From: Wuchereria bancrofti
Taxonomy: Eukaryota; Nematoda; Chromadorea; Rhabditida; Onchocercidae
DNA: 64,000 bases
Reading direction: 5' to 3'
NCBI GenBank assembly: GCA_005281725.1
Contig: SSBO01000012.1
Coordinates: 15,267,075-15,331,074 of the forward strand
The notes beneath the pieces were generated by a model. It saw only the letters and a program-made list of their open reading frames with translations. It was not told the DNA's origin and did no database searches. Shown here in pieces: positions 61,901 through 64,000 of this stretch; position 1 is the first letter of the stretch, and each line of letters opens with the position of its first letter. The position numbers and the translations under genes are program-made.

Positions 61901-64000
61901 TAAAGCAACACTTGAATAGATTGGCAAACTCATGCTATTACAGCAGCAATAACGGCAATACGCCTTTAACTGGAATTTAATTAGGCTTCCAATAAGTTCA
62001 AAGTGATACTTGCTTGCATGAAATGAAACAACTTGAAAAAATAGAAAAAATTGAAAATCATTGAATGCATCAATATCAGTTTGTCTTACACATCTTTTCT
62101 TCACAGGAAGGTGGCTTTGTATTGTTTTGCACAAGCAAATTAGATATTTTTTTACAAAAGCATATCAGGCGTTTTGTTGTCGCTTAAAAGGATCTCCATC
62201 ACTCTAAGCACAATTGGTCAAAACCTCCTTTTGTGTAATACATAGTGATATCTCATGTGATTAAATGGTTTTCAATAATTGGATAGAATCTTGTTAGGTA
62301 ATGAATTAGGAGATAAACAATGGTAATGAATTAGGAGACAAACAATGAATGGAATGAGAAAAAACAATTGGATAACATTTAATGATTTATTGAAGCAATC
62401 AATAAATTTCATAGAGTAACGGAAAACACAAAGCATTGAGATATACCACTAAAATTACAAACTTCTACTTTTCAAAAATTTCACTACTTCATTGAAATTG
62501 AAGTGATTGTTGAAAGTTTCGAGTATGAATTAAGCACTGAAATTGAAGTTCTAATGTTTTAGAGAAGGAACGACTTGATGATGAATCGTAAGCAGAAATT
62601 TGAATTGAAGGAGAGAGAGGTGAAAGGGGATCATCAGTGGAGATTATTGGAAAGAATTATAAACGATGGTCATAGAATGATAAAATGAATTGCAGGATGT
62701 TTAGAGAAAATGGAGATGAGAAAAAAACCAGATAACATTTAATCAAAGTAGAAGGCGAATGTAGTAGAGTTAGTGGCCTAAGGGAAGTTGCTGAATAGTT
62801 GAATTACGATAGATTCATTCACCTTACAAGCCCAGGTTTAATGAGGTGAATGAGTTAGAAAAAATGGGTGAAAGTGTGAGAGAGAAATTTTTGAGAACTC
62901 TCAGACAATTAGTTGTGTTTAGGGATAAATGATGTTGGCTCACGTTAGTTACAAGGACTCTATATGATAAAACAAGACAAGCACTCCTGACAAGGATAAG
63001 TGATGGAGGAGGAAAGGAGAGATTTAAGGAGAATAATTTATAACTGGTTCTTGTCTTTTATGTTCTTCATACGCTTCTGCACTTTCATGACATGCACTCA
63101 GCTGATATATTTCTTATCAGTCATCTTCCCAACTGTGACAAGATGAATTTATTACTGATCATTTACGGTTAAAATTAGCAAGCAAAGGGATAATGATAAA
63201 TTACGAATTTAAAGCTGTAAAGAATTAATTTATGGGACATAAAAGAAATGACCACCGTAAAACTTGTTATCATAAAAAATGATATATATTAAAGAATGTT
63301 GAAGTTTTATGCAAGAAAGCAGTTCTTAGAAGTTTTTACCAAGTCGAGAAGTACGGCAGGGAACAAGTAGATGGATAAACAGAATCTTCAACGATTCCAT
63401 CGTGAGTATCCATCAGGATGAATTCGAGACAGGTCATTAATTTTATTTGCGGTTGTCATCATCTTCTTGACCACATTTTTTCCCCACCTTTTTCTTAATC
63501 AAATTATAAACATAAAGGTCAAAGTACAAGAAGACAATCCGAACTTGTCGAAGTACTGATACCAGCAAGCGATATAAATTCTTTTTGCAAATTTTTTTTG
63601 GCAAAATATTTAGAAATTGTATTGTGAAGCACTAAATTGGAATTAATATTTTATAACACATACATCATTAGCTAATATTCCAAAAAACAGGCCCTGTTGT
63701 CGACCGTACAAGGAAATGTTCCTTAATATTTCGCTTCATTTATAACATGCAAACGATTAACGATACTAATCTGTGTCTTTGGAAATAGGTAAGGGAATAA
63801 ATTTTTGCGCAGCAGTGATTACAGTGGCAATAGTTGAGCAGATAACAGATAAAGGTTGATTCATATACATATCTCACTTGAATTCATCCTGAAGAAGCGC
63901 ACATTTTAATCAAATTTTAATTACATTGTCATAGAAACAAGTATATTAAAAATTGTAGCTATTATGTATCAGAGCAAGTTACTGTCCTCTCATTTTTATT
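58922..64000. other. AT-rich region with no recognised gene
   Basis: Right-hand 5 kb. Open frames at 59359-59607 (+), 59794-60069 (+, hydrophobic start then Lys-rich), 60326-60523 (+) and 61814-62134 (-, 106 codons) carry no motif, signal of splicing or biased composition and are treated as chance. A purine-rich patch runs from 62.5 to 63.0 kb. It may include the Pax promoter at its left end. Confidence 0.4.
62297..62346. repeat. 25-bp tandem duplication
   Basis: GGTAATGAATTAGGAGATAA plus ACAAT (62297-62321) is followed directly by a second copy differing at one base (62322-62346). Confidence 0.85.

Noticed and set aside
61814..62134. 106-codon minus-strand frame
   Set aside because: No motif, no signal peptide, composition like surrounding AT-rich DNA.

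Overview
The window looks like nuclear DNA of a parasitic nematode, most likely a filarial (clade III) worm. It is AT-rich throughout. Genes are split by many introns of about 80-700 bp (a few longer) with worm-type T-rich TTTCAG acceptors, acceptor-like sites lie just upstream of several start codons (as expected for spliced-leader trans-splicing), and every recognisable protein is a metazoan family. There are no bacterial operons, insertion sequences or CRISPR arrays. The clade is inferred; no species is assigned.

Layout, left to right. 0.1-2.2 kb (+): 3' part of a Salvador homologue (Hippo pathway; two WW domains and a SARAH domain). 3.98 kb (+): a selenocysteine tRNA, followed by an unexplained hairpin-rich stretch. 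4.4-7.0 kb (-): a possible one-helix membrane microprotein and an unidentified multi-exon gene. 7-13 kb: AT-rich and nearly empty. 13.0-15.9 kb (+): very-long-chain 3-hydroxyacyl-CoA dehydratase (HACD/PHS1), whose frame requires one GC-AG intron. 17.9-20.7 kb (+) and 28.6-31.8 kb (+): two paralogous CRAL-TRIO (SEC14)-GOLD lipid-carrier genes with identical intron phases. 21.2-26.1 kb (-): a complete lysosomal glucosylceramidase gene lying antisense between them. 34.8-38.5 kb (+): an F-box protein with leucine-rich repeats. 39.8-40.5 kb (+): decayed BEL/Pao-like gag sequence. 41.2-44.8 kb (+): a secreted MAM-domain protein. 45.8-52.8 kb (-): ECT-2, the cytokinesis RhoGEF (BRCT, DH, PH; 20 exons). 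55.3-58.9 kb (-): a divergent Pax protein with a complete paired domain but no homeodomain. 59-64 kb: no gene recognised.

Exons were placed by joining reading frames at splice sites and requiring codon phase to match at each junction and the product to match its family. In the named genes the phases close exactly, so those models are fairly secure; transcript ends and start codons are less so. Functionally, 13-32 kb is rich in lipid-related genes (fatty-acid elongation, two SEC14-like carriers, glucosylceramide hydrolysis). That may be chance, apart from the clear duplication of the SEC14-GOLD pair around the glucosylceramidase gene.
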